Position numbers and translations under genes: made by a program. The notes under the pieces are model-generated. The model ran no database searches and was not told the origin of the DNA. It was given only the letters and a program-made list of their open reading frames with translations. Of a stretch of DNA of 64,000 nt, positions 28,404 to 37,740 are shown in pieces (within the stretch, counting starts at the first letter, position 1; every line of letters starts with the position of its first letter). The stretch is from Salipiger aestuarii. GTDB taxonomy: Bacteria; Pseudomonadota; Alphaproteobacteria; Rhodobacterales; Rhodobacteraceae. The stretch spans positions 1 through 64,000 of the forward strand of contig NZ_QLMG01000010.1 of assembly GCF_003259905.1 (NCBI RefSeq), read 5' to 3'.

Positions 28404-29494
28404 TAGCCCCGCCGCCAGCGGTGCATCACGTCGCCGCCCATGGCGCGGACTTCTTCCAGCGTGAAACGCGGCGCTTCGGACAGCCGGTCGATGCCCATGG
28501 CGCCGATGCCGGGCCTGCCCTCGGCCCCAAGCGCCATACCGGCGGTAAAGCCCACCAACTCATCCACCAGATCGGCGGCCAGCAGCGATGCCGCCAGTTG
28601 TCCGCCCCCTTCGCAAAACACCCGCGTCAGGCCTTCGCCGCCCAGTGTGGTCAACAACGCCTGCGGGTCGATCCGCCCGGCGCGGACGCTGCATTGCAGC
28701 AGTCGCGCGCCGCAGCTTTCCCATGCCTTGCGCGTCAGAGGCGCGGCGTCCGAGCCATGCGCGACCCAGACGGGCACCTCGCGCGCGCCGCTGGCCAGCT
28801 TGCTCATCAAGGGCACGTCGATCAGGCGCGAGACGATCACCCGCACCGGCTGGCGCATCGCGCCCATTTCGCGTACGGTCAGCGACGGGTCGTCCGCGCG
28901 CGCGGTCCCCGCCCCCACCATCACCGCGTCATGCCTTGCGCGCAGCCCATGCACATAGCGGCGCGCCTCGGGGCCGGTGATCCACTGGCTTTCGCCGGTG
29001 GCGGTGGCGATGCGCCCGTCAAAGCTGTTCGCCAGCTTCAGCGTCACCAGCGGGCGACCCTGCGCCACCTTCAGAAAGAACCCGGCGTGGTCGCGCGCCG
29101 CCTCGTCCGCCAGAACCCCTGTGGTCACCTGGACCCCGTGCATGCGCAGATACTGGAACCCCTGCCCCGACACCCTGGGGTCGGTATCGGCAATCGGCGC
29201 AACCACCCGCGCAATGCCGGCCGTCACCAGTGCCTTGGCACAGGGCGGCGTCTTGCCGGTGTGGGCGCAAGGTTCCAGCGTGACATAAGCGGTAGCGCCG
29301 CGCGCCGCAGCGCCCGCCTGGGCCAGCGCCTGCGGTTCGGCATGGGGGCGCCCGCCCGGCGCGGTGGCGCCACGACCGACAATGCGCCCGTCCCTGACGA
29401 TCACGCAGCCGACCGCCGGGTTGGGCCAGCACTGGCCCATGCGCCTGCGCCCCAGCCGAAGGGCGTGGGCCATGTGCGCGGTATCCGGGATCAC
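28403..29494 (-). CDS. ribD: Bifunctional riboflavin deaminase/reductase
   Basis: RibD carries out the second and third steps of riboflavin synthesis: deamination of the pyrimidine ring, then NADPH-dependent reduction of the ribose. The 363-residue protein has the zinc deaminase motif with H51, E53, C76 and C85 (PHAEP, then [17 protein letters not shown]), followed by the reductase domain ([56 protein letters not shown]). The GTG start overlaps the nrdR stop in GTGA, indicating coupling. An internal Met at codon 8 is an alternative. The nrdR-ribD order is common in this family. Confidence 0.95.
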   Translation of the reverse strand: MIPDTAHMAHALRLGRRRMGQCWPNPAVGCVIVRDGRIVGRGATAPGGRPHAEPQALAQAGAAARGATAYVTLEPCAHTGKTPPCAKALVTAGIARVVAPIADTDPRVSGQGFQYLRMHGVQVTTGVLADEAARDHAGFFLKVAQGRPLVTLKLANSFDGRIATATGESQWITGPEARRYVHGLRARHDAVMVGAGTARADDPSLTVREMGAMRQPVRVIVSRLIDVPLMSKLASGAREVPVWVAHGSDAAPLTRKAWESCGARLLQCSVRAGRIDPQALLTTLGGEGLTRVFCEGGGQLAASLLAADLVDELVGFTAGMALGAEGRPGIGAMGIDRLSEAPRFTLEEVRAMGGDVMHRWRRG

Positions 29495-29958
29495 TTGTCG
29501 ATCGGCGAAACGGGCCGCAGCTCGCTGACGAACTTGTCGAAATCGCCCGCCGCCTGGAAATTCTTGTAAACGCTGGCAAAGCGTACATACGCGACGGTGT
29601 CGATCCGGGCGAGCGTCTCCATCACGATTTCGCCGATCTGCTTGGAGGGAATATCGGTGTCGCCCAGGCTTTCCAGCCGCCGCACGATGCCGCTTATCAT
29701 CTGTTCGATGCGCTCGGGTTCGATGGGGCGCTTTTGCAGGGCGATCCGAATCGAGCGTTCCATCTTTGTACGGTCGAAATCCTCTCGACGCCCGTTCGAT
29801 TTTATCACCACCAGGTCGCGCAGTTGCACCCGCTCGTATGTGGTAAATCTGCCACCGCAGGCCGGACAGAACCGCCGGCGGCGGATCGAGACATGCTCTT
29901 CCGCCGGGCGTGAATCCTTGACCTGCGTATCAATATGTCCGCAAAACGGGCAGCGCAT
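29491..29958 (-). CDS. nrdR: Transcriptional repressor NrdR
   Basis: NrdR senses ATP/dATP and represses ribonucleotide reductase genes. The 155-residue protein has the N-terminal zinc ribbon (C3, C6, C31, C34; MRCPFCGH and [13 protein letters not shown]) and an ATP-cone domain ([22 protein letters not shown]). The start MRCPFCGH was chosen because every NrdR begins at this zinc ribbon; an upstream Met gives an unlikely 19-residue extension. It is the first gene of an nrdR-ribD pair. A likely target in this window is nrdJ, but no tandem NrdR boxes were recognised there. Confidence 0.95.
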   Translation of the reverse strand: MRCPFCGHIDTQVKDSRPAEEHVSIRRRRFCPACGGRFTTYERVQLRDLVVIKSNGRREDFDRTKMERSIRIALQKRPIEPERIEQMISGIVRRLESLGDTDIPSKQIGEIVMETLARIDTVAYVRFASVYKNFQAAGDFDKFVSELRPVSPIDK

Positions 29959-30007
29959 CGCCTGTTCCCTTATCCTATCCCGCCTCAAATGTGGGGTTGG
30001 CCCCCAC

Positions 30008-30016
30008 TTATCCACA
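30008..30016 (+). promoter_or_regulatory. Perfect DnaA-box sequence in the nrdR-ribD upstream region
   Basis: TTATCCACA matches the DnaA-box consensus exactly. It lies 50 bases upstream of the nrdR start, directly beside a GTGGGG-TTGGC-CCCCAC inverted repeat (29991-30007). Only one copy is present, so it is a candidate gene-control site rather than an origin. Confidence 0.4.
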
Positions 30017-30093
30017 GCGACTATAGGCGAGCCGCCAGACCTTGGGTAGCCCGTATTTCGGGTAACAATATGGGGCGGCGTACCGCCGGCGCG

Positions 30094-30516
30094 TCAGCGG
30101 GACAGATGCGCGATGACGTCACGCCGCTTCGGGGCATCGCGGTGTTCGAACAGATAGATCCCCTGCCAGGTGCCCAGCCGCATATGCCCGTCCAAGACCG
30201 GAATGGACAGGGACACCGGAAGAAGCGCCGCCTTGATATGGGCGGGCATGTCGTCGGGGCCTTCGAGGGTATGTTTCAGATAGCCCATCGTCGCATCGGT
30301 GGCGGGGGGCACCAGTCGCTGAAAGAACGCGCTCAGATCGGTGCGCACCTCGGGATCGGTATTTTCCTGAATGACAAGCGACGCCGAGGTGTGGCGGATG
30401 AACAGGGTCAGCAATCCGGAGCGCGGATCATCGCCCGAGCGAACCCAGGCCGCGACATCCCGCGTAAATTCGTACAGCCCTTGCCCGTGGGTCGACAGGG
30501 TGAAACTGGTCTGCAT
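30094..30516 (-). CDS. YjbQ family protein (UPF0047)
   Basis: The 140-residue protein MQTSFTLSTHGQGLYEFTRD shows the YjbQ hallmarks: LTLFIRHTSASLVIQENTDP, MPAHIKAALLPVSLSIPVLD and LGTWQGIYLFEHRD. The family folds as a small beta-barrel; some members have weak thiamine-phosphate synthase activity. AAGGGA six bases before the ATG supports the start. It is a single gene on the minus strand, upstream of a small secreted protein gene's 3' end. Biological role in this organism is unknown. Confidence 0.85.
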   Translation of the reverse strand: MQTSFTLSTHGQGLYEFTRDVAAWVRSGDDPRSGLLTLFIRHTSASLVIQENTDPEVRTDLSAFFQRLVPPATDATMGYLKHTLEGPDDMPAHIKAALLPVSLSIPVLDGHMRLGTWQGIYLFEHRDAPKRRDVIAHLSR

Positions 30517-30567
30517 CGGCGGTCCCTTCGGTGGTGCGGCACGGGAACCGCGCCGCAAGCACGGCGA

Positions 30568-30825
30568 TCACGCGTCGATCGAGATCGCGCAAACCACGGT
30601 GGGAAGAGCGTCCGCCCCGGCGAAAACAACCGGGCTGCCATTGTCGGACACCACCGGCATGGCGCCAACCTCGCGCAGCGTGCGTTGGCAATCGGCAAGC
30701 TCTTGCGGCGCGACTTCGATCCGGATGACTTCGGGTTCGTCAGAGATCACCGCATCGACCCCGGCAAAGGCGGTCACAGCGACGGTTGCGGCGGCAGCGC
30801 CGAGGGCGGCAAGGCGGAACATCAT
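30568..30825 (-). CDS. Small secreted hypothetical protein
   Basis: The 85-residue product starts MMFRLAALGAAAATVAVTAF, a signal peptide likely cut near AGVDA, and leaves about 60 residues with two cysteines (ADCQRTLREVG and TVVCAISIDA) that could form one disulfide in the periplasm. AAAGGAGA eight bases before the first ATG is a strong ribosome-binding site. No family was recognised. It sits alone between YjbQ and HlyU genes on the same strand. Confidence 0.65.
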   Translation of the reverse strand: MMFRLAALGAAAATVAVTAFAGVDAVISDEPEVIRIEVAPQELADCQRTLREVGAMPVVSDNGSPVVFAGADALPTVVCAISIDA

Positions 30826-30953
30826 GGCGGGTCTCCTTTTGTCTTGGCGACATAACGCCATCAAACCCTTAAATGTTCCCTTCAAACCGGGGGGCGTTTC
30901 GCGCGGCCTCGCACGGGGCGCGGTGGGTCCGCCCAGCCGCGCGCATCAGGCTT

Positions 30954-31232
30954 TCAGCCGAACAGACGCACACCCTGTTCGTCGATCATCTGCCGGGCCT
31001 TGCGCAACGAGGCCTCGATGGCATCGTCCCGGTCGCGGATCACGTCGGCGCGCACAAGCTGGTGCGATTTTGTCTCGCCCGCGACCTCGGCTTCGATCAG
31101 CGCGGCGATGCGAAAGCCGTCGCCCTCTTTCAGGGGCGATGGCGTGATGCGAAAGTCCTTGTAGGCGACCGCGTCGGCCTGCGGCGCGGGGACCGCGTTG
31201 CCCCCGCCAAAGAGCTTTTTCAGAAACGACAT
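30954..31232 (-). CDS. HlyU family protein
   Basis: The 92-residue protein MSFLKKLFGGGNAVPAPQAD has a flexible start and the HlyU core: YKDFRITPSPLKEGDGFRIA, ALIEAEVAGETKSHQLVRAD and DDAIEASLRKARQMIDEQG. The name comes from a Vibrio haemolysin activator, but this family is widespread in Alphaproteobacteria and has no helix-turn-helix here, so regulation is not implied. It starts four bases after the rpoD stop and is probably co-transcribed with dnaG-rpoD. Confidence 0.8.
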   Translation of the reverse strand: MSFLKKLFGGGNAVPAPQADAVAYKDFRITPSPLKEGDGFRIAALIEAEVAGETKSHQLVRADVIRDRDDAIEASLRKARQMIDEQGVRLFG

Positions 31233-31236
31233 GGCC

Positions 31237-33234
31237 TTACTGATCCAGGAAGCTGCGCAGCTTGCGTGACCGCGACGGGTGCTTGAGCTTGCGCAACGCC
31301 TTCGCTTCGATCTGTCGAATGCGCTCGCGGGTCACGCTGAACTGCTGACCGACCTCTTCCAGCGTGTGGTCGGTGTTCATGCCGATGCCGAACCGCATCC
31401 GCAGCACACGTTCCTCACGCGGGGTAAGCGAGGACAGCACGCGGGTCGTGGTTTCCTTCAGGTTTTCCTGAATGGCCGAATCCAGCGGCAAAATCGCGTT
31501 CTTGTCTTCGATGAAATCGCCAAGCTGGCTGTCTTCTTCGTCGCCGATGGGCGTTTCCAGAGAAATCGGTTCCTTGGCGATTTTCATCACCTTGCGGACC
31601 TTTTCCAGCGGCATCTGCAACTTTTCGGCCAGCTCTTCGGGGGTCGGTTCGCGACCGATCTCATGCAGCATCTGGCGCCCGGTACGGACCAGCTTGTTGA
31701 TGGTTTCGATCATATGCACCGGGATACGGATGGTGCGCGCCTGATCCGCGATGGACCGGGTGATCGCCTGACGGATCCACCACGTCGCATAGGTGGAAAA
31801 CTTGTAACCGCGGCGGTATTCGAACTTGTCCACCGCCTTCATCAGACCGATGTTGCCTTCCTGAATAAGATCAAGGAATTGCAGACCGCGGTTGGTGTAT
31901 TTCTTGGCGATCGAGATCACTAGACGCAGGTTCGCCTCGACCATCTCCTTCTTGGCCTGACGCGCCTCTTTTTCGCCCTTCTGCACTTGCTGCACGATGC
32001 GGCGGAATTCGCTGATGTCCAGACCGACATACTGGCCGACCTGCGCCATGTCGGTGCGCAGCCCCTCGATCTTGTCCGAGAAGCGTTCGATGAACATCTG
32101 CCAGCCCCGGCCGGGCTTTTCCGACATCCGTTCCAGCCAGCTTGGGTCAAGCTCGTGGTTACGGTATTCCTCGACGAATTCGCGACGGTTGATGCGGGCC
32201 TGGTCGGCCAGCTTCACCATGGCGCTGTCGATGGACATGATGCGCTTGTTGATCCCGTAAAGCTGGTCGATCAGCGCCTCGATGCGGTTGTTGTGCAGGT
32301 GAAGCCCGTTCACCAGTTCGACGATTTCCGAGCGCAGCTTCTGGTAGGTCGCTTCGTCCTGCGCCCCGAAAGTGTTGTCTTCGTTCAGGGTGGCGCTGAT
32401 GCGCGCGTCCTGCATCGCGGCCAGGGTTTCATAATCCTGCGCGATCCGGTCAAGCGTTTCCAGCACGCGCGGCTTGAGCGCGGATTCCATGGCGGCAAGC
32501 GACATGTTGGCCTGCTCGTCATCGTCCTCGTCGTCATCGTTGTCGCGGATCGGGTTGCCGTCGGCGTCCAGTTCCGGCTCGTCCTGCTTGGGTTTCTCCG
32601 CAGCGGGGGCGGCGGCGTCGATCACCGGCTCTTCAAGCCCGCCCTCTTCGTCAAGCTGGTTGCCAAAGGTGGTTTCCAAGTCGATGACGTCGCGCAGCAG
32701 GACGTCTTCGGACAGCAGTTCCTCGCGCCAGATGGTGATCGCCTGAAAGGTCAGCGGGCTTTCGCACAGCCCCAGGATCATCGTGTTGCGCCCGGCCTCG
32801 ATGCGCTTGGCGATGGCGATCTCGCCCTCGCGGCTCAGCAGCTCCACGCTGCCCATCTCGCGCAGGTACATGCGCACCGGGTCGTCGGTACGGTCCAGCT
32901 TTTCCGCGCCCCCCGACGACAGCGCCACGTCCTTGCCGCGTGAGGCGTCGACAAGTTCGGTCGACCCCTTGCTGGGGCTGTTGCCGTCTTCGTCGGCTTC
33001 TTCGTCTTCTTCGGTGACCTGGATGCCCATTTCGGAAAGCATCGACATCACGTCTTCGATCTGGTCCGACGACACCTGATCCGGCGGAAGCACCTGGTTC
33101 AGCTGGTCGTAGGTAATGTAGCCACGCTCGCGCGCCTCGGCGATCATCTTCTTGACCGCAGCCTGGCTCATATCGAGGCTATGCGCGTCCTCAGAGGTGT
33201 CCGGCTTGGCGTCGTCGTTGTCTTTGGCTGCCAT
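31237..33234 (-). CDS. rpoD: Housekeeping RNA polymerase sigma factor
   Basis: This 665-residue primary sigma factor directs RNA polymerase to housekeeping promoters. It has region 1.1 ([20 protein letters not shown]), 1.2 ([20 protein letters not shown]), the acidic non-conserved region with runs of Asp/Glu near residue 220-240, region 2 ([31 protein letters not shown] and [12 protein letters not shown], about 437-500), region 3, and region 4.2 ([20 protein letters not shown]) at the C-terminus. It follows dnaG on the minus strand with a 147-bp gap containing small hairpins, an arrangement typical of the macromolecular-synthesis operon. The ribosomal gene rpsU is absent here. Confidence 0.97.
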   Translation of the reverse strand: MAAKDNDDAKPDTSEDAHSLDMSQAAVKKMIAEARERGYITYDQLNQVLPPDQVSSDQIEDVMSMLSEMGIQVTEEDEEADEDGNSPSKGSTELVDASRGKDVALSSGGAEKLDRTDDPVRMYLREMGSVELLSREGEIAIAKRIEAGRNTMILGLCESPLTFQAITIWREELLSEDVLLRDVIDLETTFGNQLDEEGGLEEPVIDAAAPAAEKPKQDEPELDADGNPIRDNDDDEDDDEQANMSLAAMESALKPRVLETLDRIAQDYETLAAMQDARISATLNEDNTFGAQDEATYQKLRSEIVELVNGLHLHNNRIEALIDQLYGINKRIMSIDSAMVKLADQARINRREFVEEYRNHELDPSWLERMSEKPGRGWQMFIERFSDKIEGLRTDMAQVGQYVGLDISEFRRIVQQVQKGEKEARQAKKEMVEANLRLVISIAKKYTNRGLQFLDLIQEGNIGLMKAVDKFEYRRGYKFSTYATWWIRQAITRSIADQARTIRIPVHMIETINKLVRTGRQMLHEIGREPTPEELAEKLQMPLEKVRKVMKIAKEPISLETPIGDEEDSQLGDFIEDKNAILPLDSAIQENLKETTTRVLSSLTPREERVLRMRFGIGMNTDHTLEEVGQQFSVTRERIRQIEAKALRKLKHPSRSRKLRSFLDQ

Positions 33235-33381
33235 AAAAGAGATGCTCCATCACAGGGAGGCGACCCCGCAGGGCCTGCGGTCACGCGGTAAGATTGATTC
33301 GATTCTCCGAATCATGCGGAGATTCAACTGATTCGGCCAGAGATCCTACCCCGAATTCCTCCATATTTTCCGACCGAACAC

Positions 33382-35340
33382 TTAGTTCGGCCCTTTCGAA
33401 AAGCGAATCTGGTCCCAGATGGCCTCGGCCCGCCTCTTTTCCTCCCTGTCGATGCGCACCCCGTTGGGCGCGATCTCAAAGTCGGACTGTGTCTCGTCCT
33501 TGCGCTGGACCGACTCGTCGCGGGCCTTTGCGGCCTGGGCAAGCCGCCAGGTCAGCGCCTCGTCCGCGAGATCCCGAAGATCCTCTTCCGCCTCGTGGAT
33601 TTCGGCGGCCAGCCCCCGCTGCGCGTCGATCTTGGCAAGCTCCTCGGCCACCGTCAGGCGGGCGAGCGAAACATCTCCGGGTGTACGCAGGCAGGGAACG
33701 ACTGCGACATGGCGTGCGCAAAGCAGAGATTCAAGGGCCATCGCGCCAATTGCCTGCTCGCACGCGTCCCGAACCACACCCGGATCGGTTTCCCGGCACC
33801 GCAACAGCACATCGCGCAGCGCGGCGCGGTCGGGATCGGCGCAATCCAGCGAGTCGATCTGATGCTCGAATTCGGGGATCAGCTCGGGCGTGGTCAAAAG
33901 AACGCACAGGATGACCGCCTCGCGCAGTTCGGCCTCGGCGTGATCGCCCGCGGCGACCAGCAGCGACCGGCGCACCTCGGCGCTGGGGGGCAGCGGAGCG
34001 TCCCATTTGCGCCAGGCGCCCTTTTTGCCACGCAGCCCCTGGCGGGGGACGCGCTGCGGGCGAAAGAGCTGATAGCGCAGTTCCTTGATCTCGTCGCCAT
34101 AGTGGCGCCGCAGCCCCTGATCCTGAATGCCACGCAGCACCTCGCGCAGGCGGGCATCCAGCGCCGCCTTGCGTTCGGGGCTGTCGAACACCTTGCCTTC
34201 GGTTTCACGCCGCCACAGCAGATGCACCATGGGCATCGCGCGTGTCAGCACCTTTTCCACCGCGCCCGCGCCTTCGGCACGCAGCAGATCGTCGGGGTCC
34301 TTGCCTTCGGGCATCAGCGCGAAACGCAGCGACTTGCCCGCCTCCAGCAGCGGCAGCGCAAGGTCGATGACACGGTAGGCCGCCCGCAGCCCGGCCTTGT
34401 CGCCATCCAGCGCGACCACGGGTTCGCCCGACACCCGCCAGATCAGCTGTAGCTGGCTTTCGGTCACCGCCGTGCCCAGCGGCGCGACCGAGGCCCCGAA
34501 CCCGGCCTCGGACAGCGCGATCACGTCCATGTAGCCCTCGGCCACGATCAGCGGATCGCCCTTGCCTGCCGCCTCGCGCGCCGCCCTCAGATTGTAAAGG
34601 TTGCGGCCCTTGTCGAACAGCTCGGTTTCGGGCGAATTGAGATATTTGGCGTTATCGTTCGGGTCCATCGCGCGCCCGCCAAAGGCGATGGCGCGTCCAC
34701 GCCCGTCACGGATGGGAAACATGATGCGGTTGCGGAATACGTCATAGGGATCGCGCCCCTTGTCCGAGGCGCGCGTCAGACCGACCGCAAGGATCAGATC
34801 CTCGGGCACACCCTGCCCGCGCAGATGGTCGCGCAGGTTCTGCCAGCCCTCGGGGGCGAACCCCAGTTCGAACCGGTCGCGCGCCTCCGCCGACAGCCCG
34901 CGCCGGTCCAGATAGGCCCGTGCCTGCGCCGCTGCGGCACCGTTCAGCTGCATGCGGAAATAGCGCACCGCCTGCTCCATCACCTCGGCGAGCACCTCAT
35001 GACGGCTCGCCCTTTTCGCCGCCTGCGGGTCGCGCGCGGGCATCGGCACCCCGGCCTCGCGGGCAAGAATCTCGACCGCCTCCATGAATTCGACGTTCTC
35101 GGATTCACGCACGAACGAAATCGCGTCGCCCTTGGCCTGACACCCGAAGCAGTAATAATACCCCTTGCGGTCGTCGACGTGGAACGAGGCCGATTTTTCC
35201 TGATGGAACGGGCACGGCGCCCACATGTCGCCCTTGCCCTGGTTCGACTTGCGATTGTCCCATATGACCTTGCGCCCCACGACCTGAGCAAGGCTCGTGC
35301 GGTTGCGCAGTTCGTCAAGGAAACCGGGAGGCAGACTCAT
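33382..35340 (-). CDS. dnaG: DNA primase
   Basis: DnaG makes RNA primers for replication. The 652-residue protein starts MSLPPGFLDELRNRTSLAQV and has the N-terminal zinc finger (C43, H46, C64, C67), the RNA-polymerase domain (RIMFPIRDGRGRAIAFGGRA, YLNSPETELFDKGRNLYNL), the Toprim domain (DPLIVAEGYMDVIALSEAGF then PVVALDGDKAGLRAAYR), and a C-terminal DnaB-interaction region. Upstream in-frame Met codons give an arginine-rich, unlikely extension. rpoD follows on the same strand. Confidence 0.97.
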   Translation of the reverse strand: MSLPPGFLDELRNRTSLAQVVGRKVIWDNRKSNQGKGDMWAPCPFHQEKSASFHVDDRKGYYYCFGCQAKGDAISFVRESENVEFMEAVEILAREAGVPMPARDPQAAKRASRHEVLAEVMEQAVRYFRMQLNGAAAAQARAYLDRRGLSAEARDRFELGFAPEGWQNLRDHLRGQGVPEDLILAVGLTRASDKGRDPYDVFRNRIMFPIRDGRGRAIAFGGRAMDPNDNAKYLNSPETELFDKGRNLYNLRAAREAAGKGDPLIVAEGYMDVIALSEAGFGASVAPLGTAVTESQLQLIWRVSGEPVVALDGDKAGLRAAYRVIDLALPLLEAGKSLRFALMPEGKDPDDLLRAEGAGAVEKVLTRAMPMVHLLWRRETEGKVFDSPERKAALDARLREVLRGIQDQGLRRHYGDEIKELRYQLFRPQRVPRQGLRGKKGAWRKWDAPLPPSAEVRRSLLVAAGDHAEAELREAVILCVLLTTPELIPEFEHQIDSLDCADPDRAALRDVLLRCRETDPGVVRDACEQAIGAMALESLLCARHVAVVPCLRTPGDVSLARLTVAEELAKIDAQRGLAAEIHEAEEDLRDLADEALTWRLAQAAKARDESVQRKDETQSDFEIAPNGVRIDREEKRRAEAIWDQIRFSKGPN

Positions 35341-35509
35341 GGCGCGAATATCCTCCCCCGCGCGCCCCGAGTCCAGAGACGCTCTGCGCCCATCGGCAAA
35401 TACCTGGCGCGCCGACATCGCAACCGGCACGTTCGGTGCGGTCGGGGCGTCAGGGCGCAACTGGCGCCTGAACCGACCTGCGCGCCGCAAGGCGCACCGC
35501 CGGATCGGG

Positions 35510-35839
35510 CTATTGCGCCTCGCACTGGTCCTTCCAGGCCTGGCCCACCGCAGGGGTCAGCTGATCCTCGGGCAGCGTCCAGACCCATTCGGCCAACACA
35601 TTGCCCGCATCCGCGCCCAGCGCCGCATGCAGGGGTTTGCGCGCCCTCGCCTTGCTTTGGCCCGCCGCCCGTGCCGCGACCGTTTCGGACACCAGACGCG
35701 CTGTCACCTCGCAGACGCTGTCGGGCTTCGCGGTTGCGGCGATGCCCGGCCCGGCCCCGATCAGCCCGGCCCCGATCACCCCGGCCCCGGTCAACCCGAC
35801 CACGATCAGCCCGGCAGCAAGAATCCCTCCTGCGTGCAT
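35510..35839 (-). CDS. Secreted hypothetical protein with glycine-rich hydrophobic repeats
   Basis: The 109-residue product MHAGGILAAGLIVVGLTGAG carries a signal peptide or membrane anchor made partly of repeats of G-A-G-(V/L)-I, encoded by near-tandem 15-bp units (about 35749-35815). The mature part has CEVTARLVSETVAARAAGQS and ends EDQLTPAVGQAWKDQCEAQ, with two cysteines that may form a disulfide. It follows a GGGGAAACGGGT stretch before ATG. No family was recognised. The repeated segment could vary in number between strains. Confidence 0.55.
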   Translation of the reverse strand: MHAGGILAAGLIVVGLTGAGVIGAGLIGAGPGIAATAKPDSVCEVTARLVSETVAARAAGQSKARARKPLHAALGADAGNVLAEWVWTLPEDQLTPAVGQAWKDQCEAQ

Positions 35840-35955
35840 ACCCGTTTCCCCTTTCACAAGCATAAGACGCCGATACAACACGCGGCCCCGCCTGTCACGG
35901 CGCAGCCGAAGCCCTGTACGGCTTCCGTAACGACAGCATCAGGCCCGGAGCGCGG

Positions 35956-37392
35956 TCACAGCCCCTTGGCGCGATAGCTTTTCGCGACGCGGTCGATGGC
36001 GGTGATAAAGGCCGCCGTGCGCAGGTCGGTGACATCGTCGCGCCCGTGCCAGACCTCGCGCATGGCCTGATAGGCGATGCGCATGGTGTCATCGAGCCCC
36101 GAGCGCACCAGTTCCAGTTCGTCGGCCCCGCGCAGGTACTTGTCCTTGAAACTGGGCGTCAGGGACCAGTTGTCGCCCATGGCCGTATCCAGCCGTTCCA
36201 GTTCATCGACCACCAACTGGTGGCGCGCCTCTTCCTGACGGCGCTGCATCCGGCCAAACCGGATATGGCTCAGGTTCTTGACCCATTCGAAATAGGACAC
36301 CGTGACCCCGCCGGCGTTGGCGTAAAGATCGGGGATGATGACCGTGCCCCGCGCGCGCAGTATGTCATCGGCGCCCGCGGTGATCGGCCCGTTCGCCGCT
36401 TCCAGGATCAGGGGGGCCTGGATACGGTGGACGTTGCCAAGGTTGATGACCCCCTCCAGCGCCGCCGGGATCAGGATGTCGCATTCGGCCTCAAGCACGG
36501 CGGCCCCTTCCGCCACGGTGTTTGGCTCGTGATAGCCCGTCAGCCCGCCGTGGCGCACCAGCCAGTCGCGCACCCGTTCGACGTTCAGCCCGGCGGGATC
36601 GTAAAGCGCCCCGTCACGTTCCACGATGCCGACGATCAGCGCGCCGTCTTCTTCGGACAGGAACTTGGCGGCATGATAGCCCACGTTGCCAAGGCCCTGC
36701 ACCACCACGCGCTTGCCGTCCAGCTTGCCCGACAGGCCCGCCTTTGCCACGTCATCGGGATGGCGAAAGAACTCGCGCAAAGCGTATTGCACGCCGCGCC
36801 CTGTGGCTTCGGTCCGCCCCTGAATGCCGCCGGCGTTGATCGGCTTGCCGGTCACACAGGCGCGGGCATTGATGTCGGTGGTGTTCATCCGGGCGTATTG
36901 ATCGGAAATCCAGGCCATCTCGCGTTCGCCGGTGCCCATGTCGGGGGCGGGCACGTTCTGACTGGGATGGATCAGATCGCGCTTGATAAGCTCATAGGCA
37001 AAGCGGCGGGTGATCTGTTCCAGCTCGTGGTCGTCATAATTGCGCGGATCAATGCACAGCCCCCCCTTCGAGCCGCCGAACGGCGCCTCGACCAGCGCAC
37101 ATTTGTAGGTCATCAGCGCCGCCAGCGCCTCGACCTCGTCCTGATCGACCGAAAGCGCGTAGCGGATGCCGCCCTTGACCGGCTCCATATGTTCGGAATG
37201 AACCGCGCGATAGCCGGTAAAGGTCTGGATCTGCCCGCGCAGCCGCACGCCAAAGCGCACCATGTAGACGCCGTTGCAGACACGGATCTTTTGTTCCAGG
37301 CCGGGCGGCAGGTCCATCAGCGCCGCCGCTCGGTTGAACATCAGGTCGACGCTTTCGCGAAACGTCGGCTCATTGGATGGCGCAGCACACAT
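35956..37392 (-). CDS. Glu/Leu/Phe/Val dehydrogenase, glutamate dehydrogenase type
   Basis: This 478-residue enzyme interconverts glutamate with 2-oxoglutarate and ammonium. Conserved parts are FTGYRAVHSEHMEPVKGGIR, the catalytic ALMTYKCALVEAPFGGSKGG, QNVPAPDMGTGEREMAWISD, and the Rossmann nucleotide loop VVVQGLGNVGYHAAKFL near residue 228. NANG binding continues with ILEAANGPITAGADDILRAR. The size and N-terminus fit the alphaproteobacterial NAD(P)-dependent glutamate dehydrogenases rather than leucine dehydrogenase (about 350-370 residues). It stands alone, with a 348-bp upstream gap shared with the divergent Tad-like genes. Confidence 0.9.
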   Translation of the reverse strand: MCAAPSNEPTFRESVDLMFNRAAALMDLPPGLEQKIRVCNGVYMVRFGVRLRGQIQTFTGYRAVHSEHMEPVKGGIRYALSVDQDEVEALAALMTYKCALVEAPFGGSKGGLCIDPRNYDDHELEQITRRFAYELIKRDLIHPSQNVPAPDMGTGEREMAWISDQYARMNTTDINARACVTGKPINAGGIQGRTEATGRGVQYALREFFRHPDDVAKAGLSGKLDGKRVVVQGLGNVGYHAAKFLSEEDGALIVGIVERDGALYDPAGLNVERVRDWLVRHGGLTGYHEPNTVAEGAAVLEAECDILIPAALEGVINLGNVHRIQAPLILEAANGPITAGADDILRARGTVIIPDLYANAGGVTVSYFEWVKNLSHIRFGRMQRRQEEARHQLVVDELERLDTAMGDNWSLTPSFKDKYLRGADELELVRSGLDDTMRIAYQAMREVWHGRDDVTDLRTAAFITAIDRVAKSYRAKGL

Positions 37393-37740
37393 GGTCGGTC
37401 TCCTCCCGTCATAGGTTGCAGCGGCCGGTCCGCCCCGGTTCCGCCTGAATCACCGTCGCAGGGAATGGTTTCAAATTCCAGAAGCCGTGATTGAATCTCG
37501 TTTTCGACAAATTCAGCCCCTTATCAAAAGGCCGCGGTAACCAGTTTCTGCGCTATTGTCGGGCCTGGTGAAACAGCCCCGAAGCGGGCCTGAATATTGT
37601 TTCCCTAAAATGCAGAAATATCAAAAACTTCCTATTAAATGCGCCCAATTTTGGCCACGAACTCCCCGCATAACCTTGGCATCGCAACAAGTGCCATGTG
37701 GGGGCATTTCCGGGTCGGTGCCCGGAAGGAAGGAAACGGG
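37393..37740. other. 348-bp divergent control region
   Basis: The region separates glutamate dehydrogenase (minus) from the VWA/TadG-like gene (plus). It is AT-richer than its flanks, especially 37490-37660, which fits two divergent promoters. No coding frame or recognised operator was seen. The ribosome-binding site GGAAGGAAACGGG lies directly before the ATG at 37741. Confidence 0.45.

Noticed and set aside
30008-30016. Replication origin suggested by a DnaA box
   Set aside because: A single box with no AT-rich unwinding element, further boxes or origin-type genes (dnaA, dnaN, hemE, parAB) nearby.
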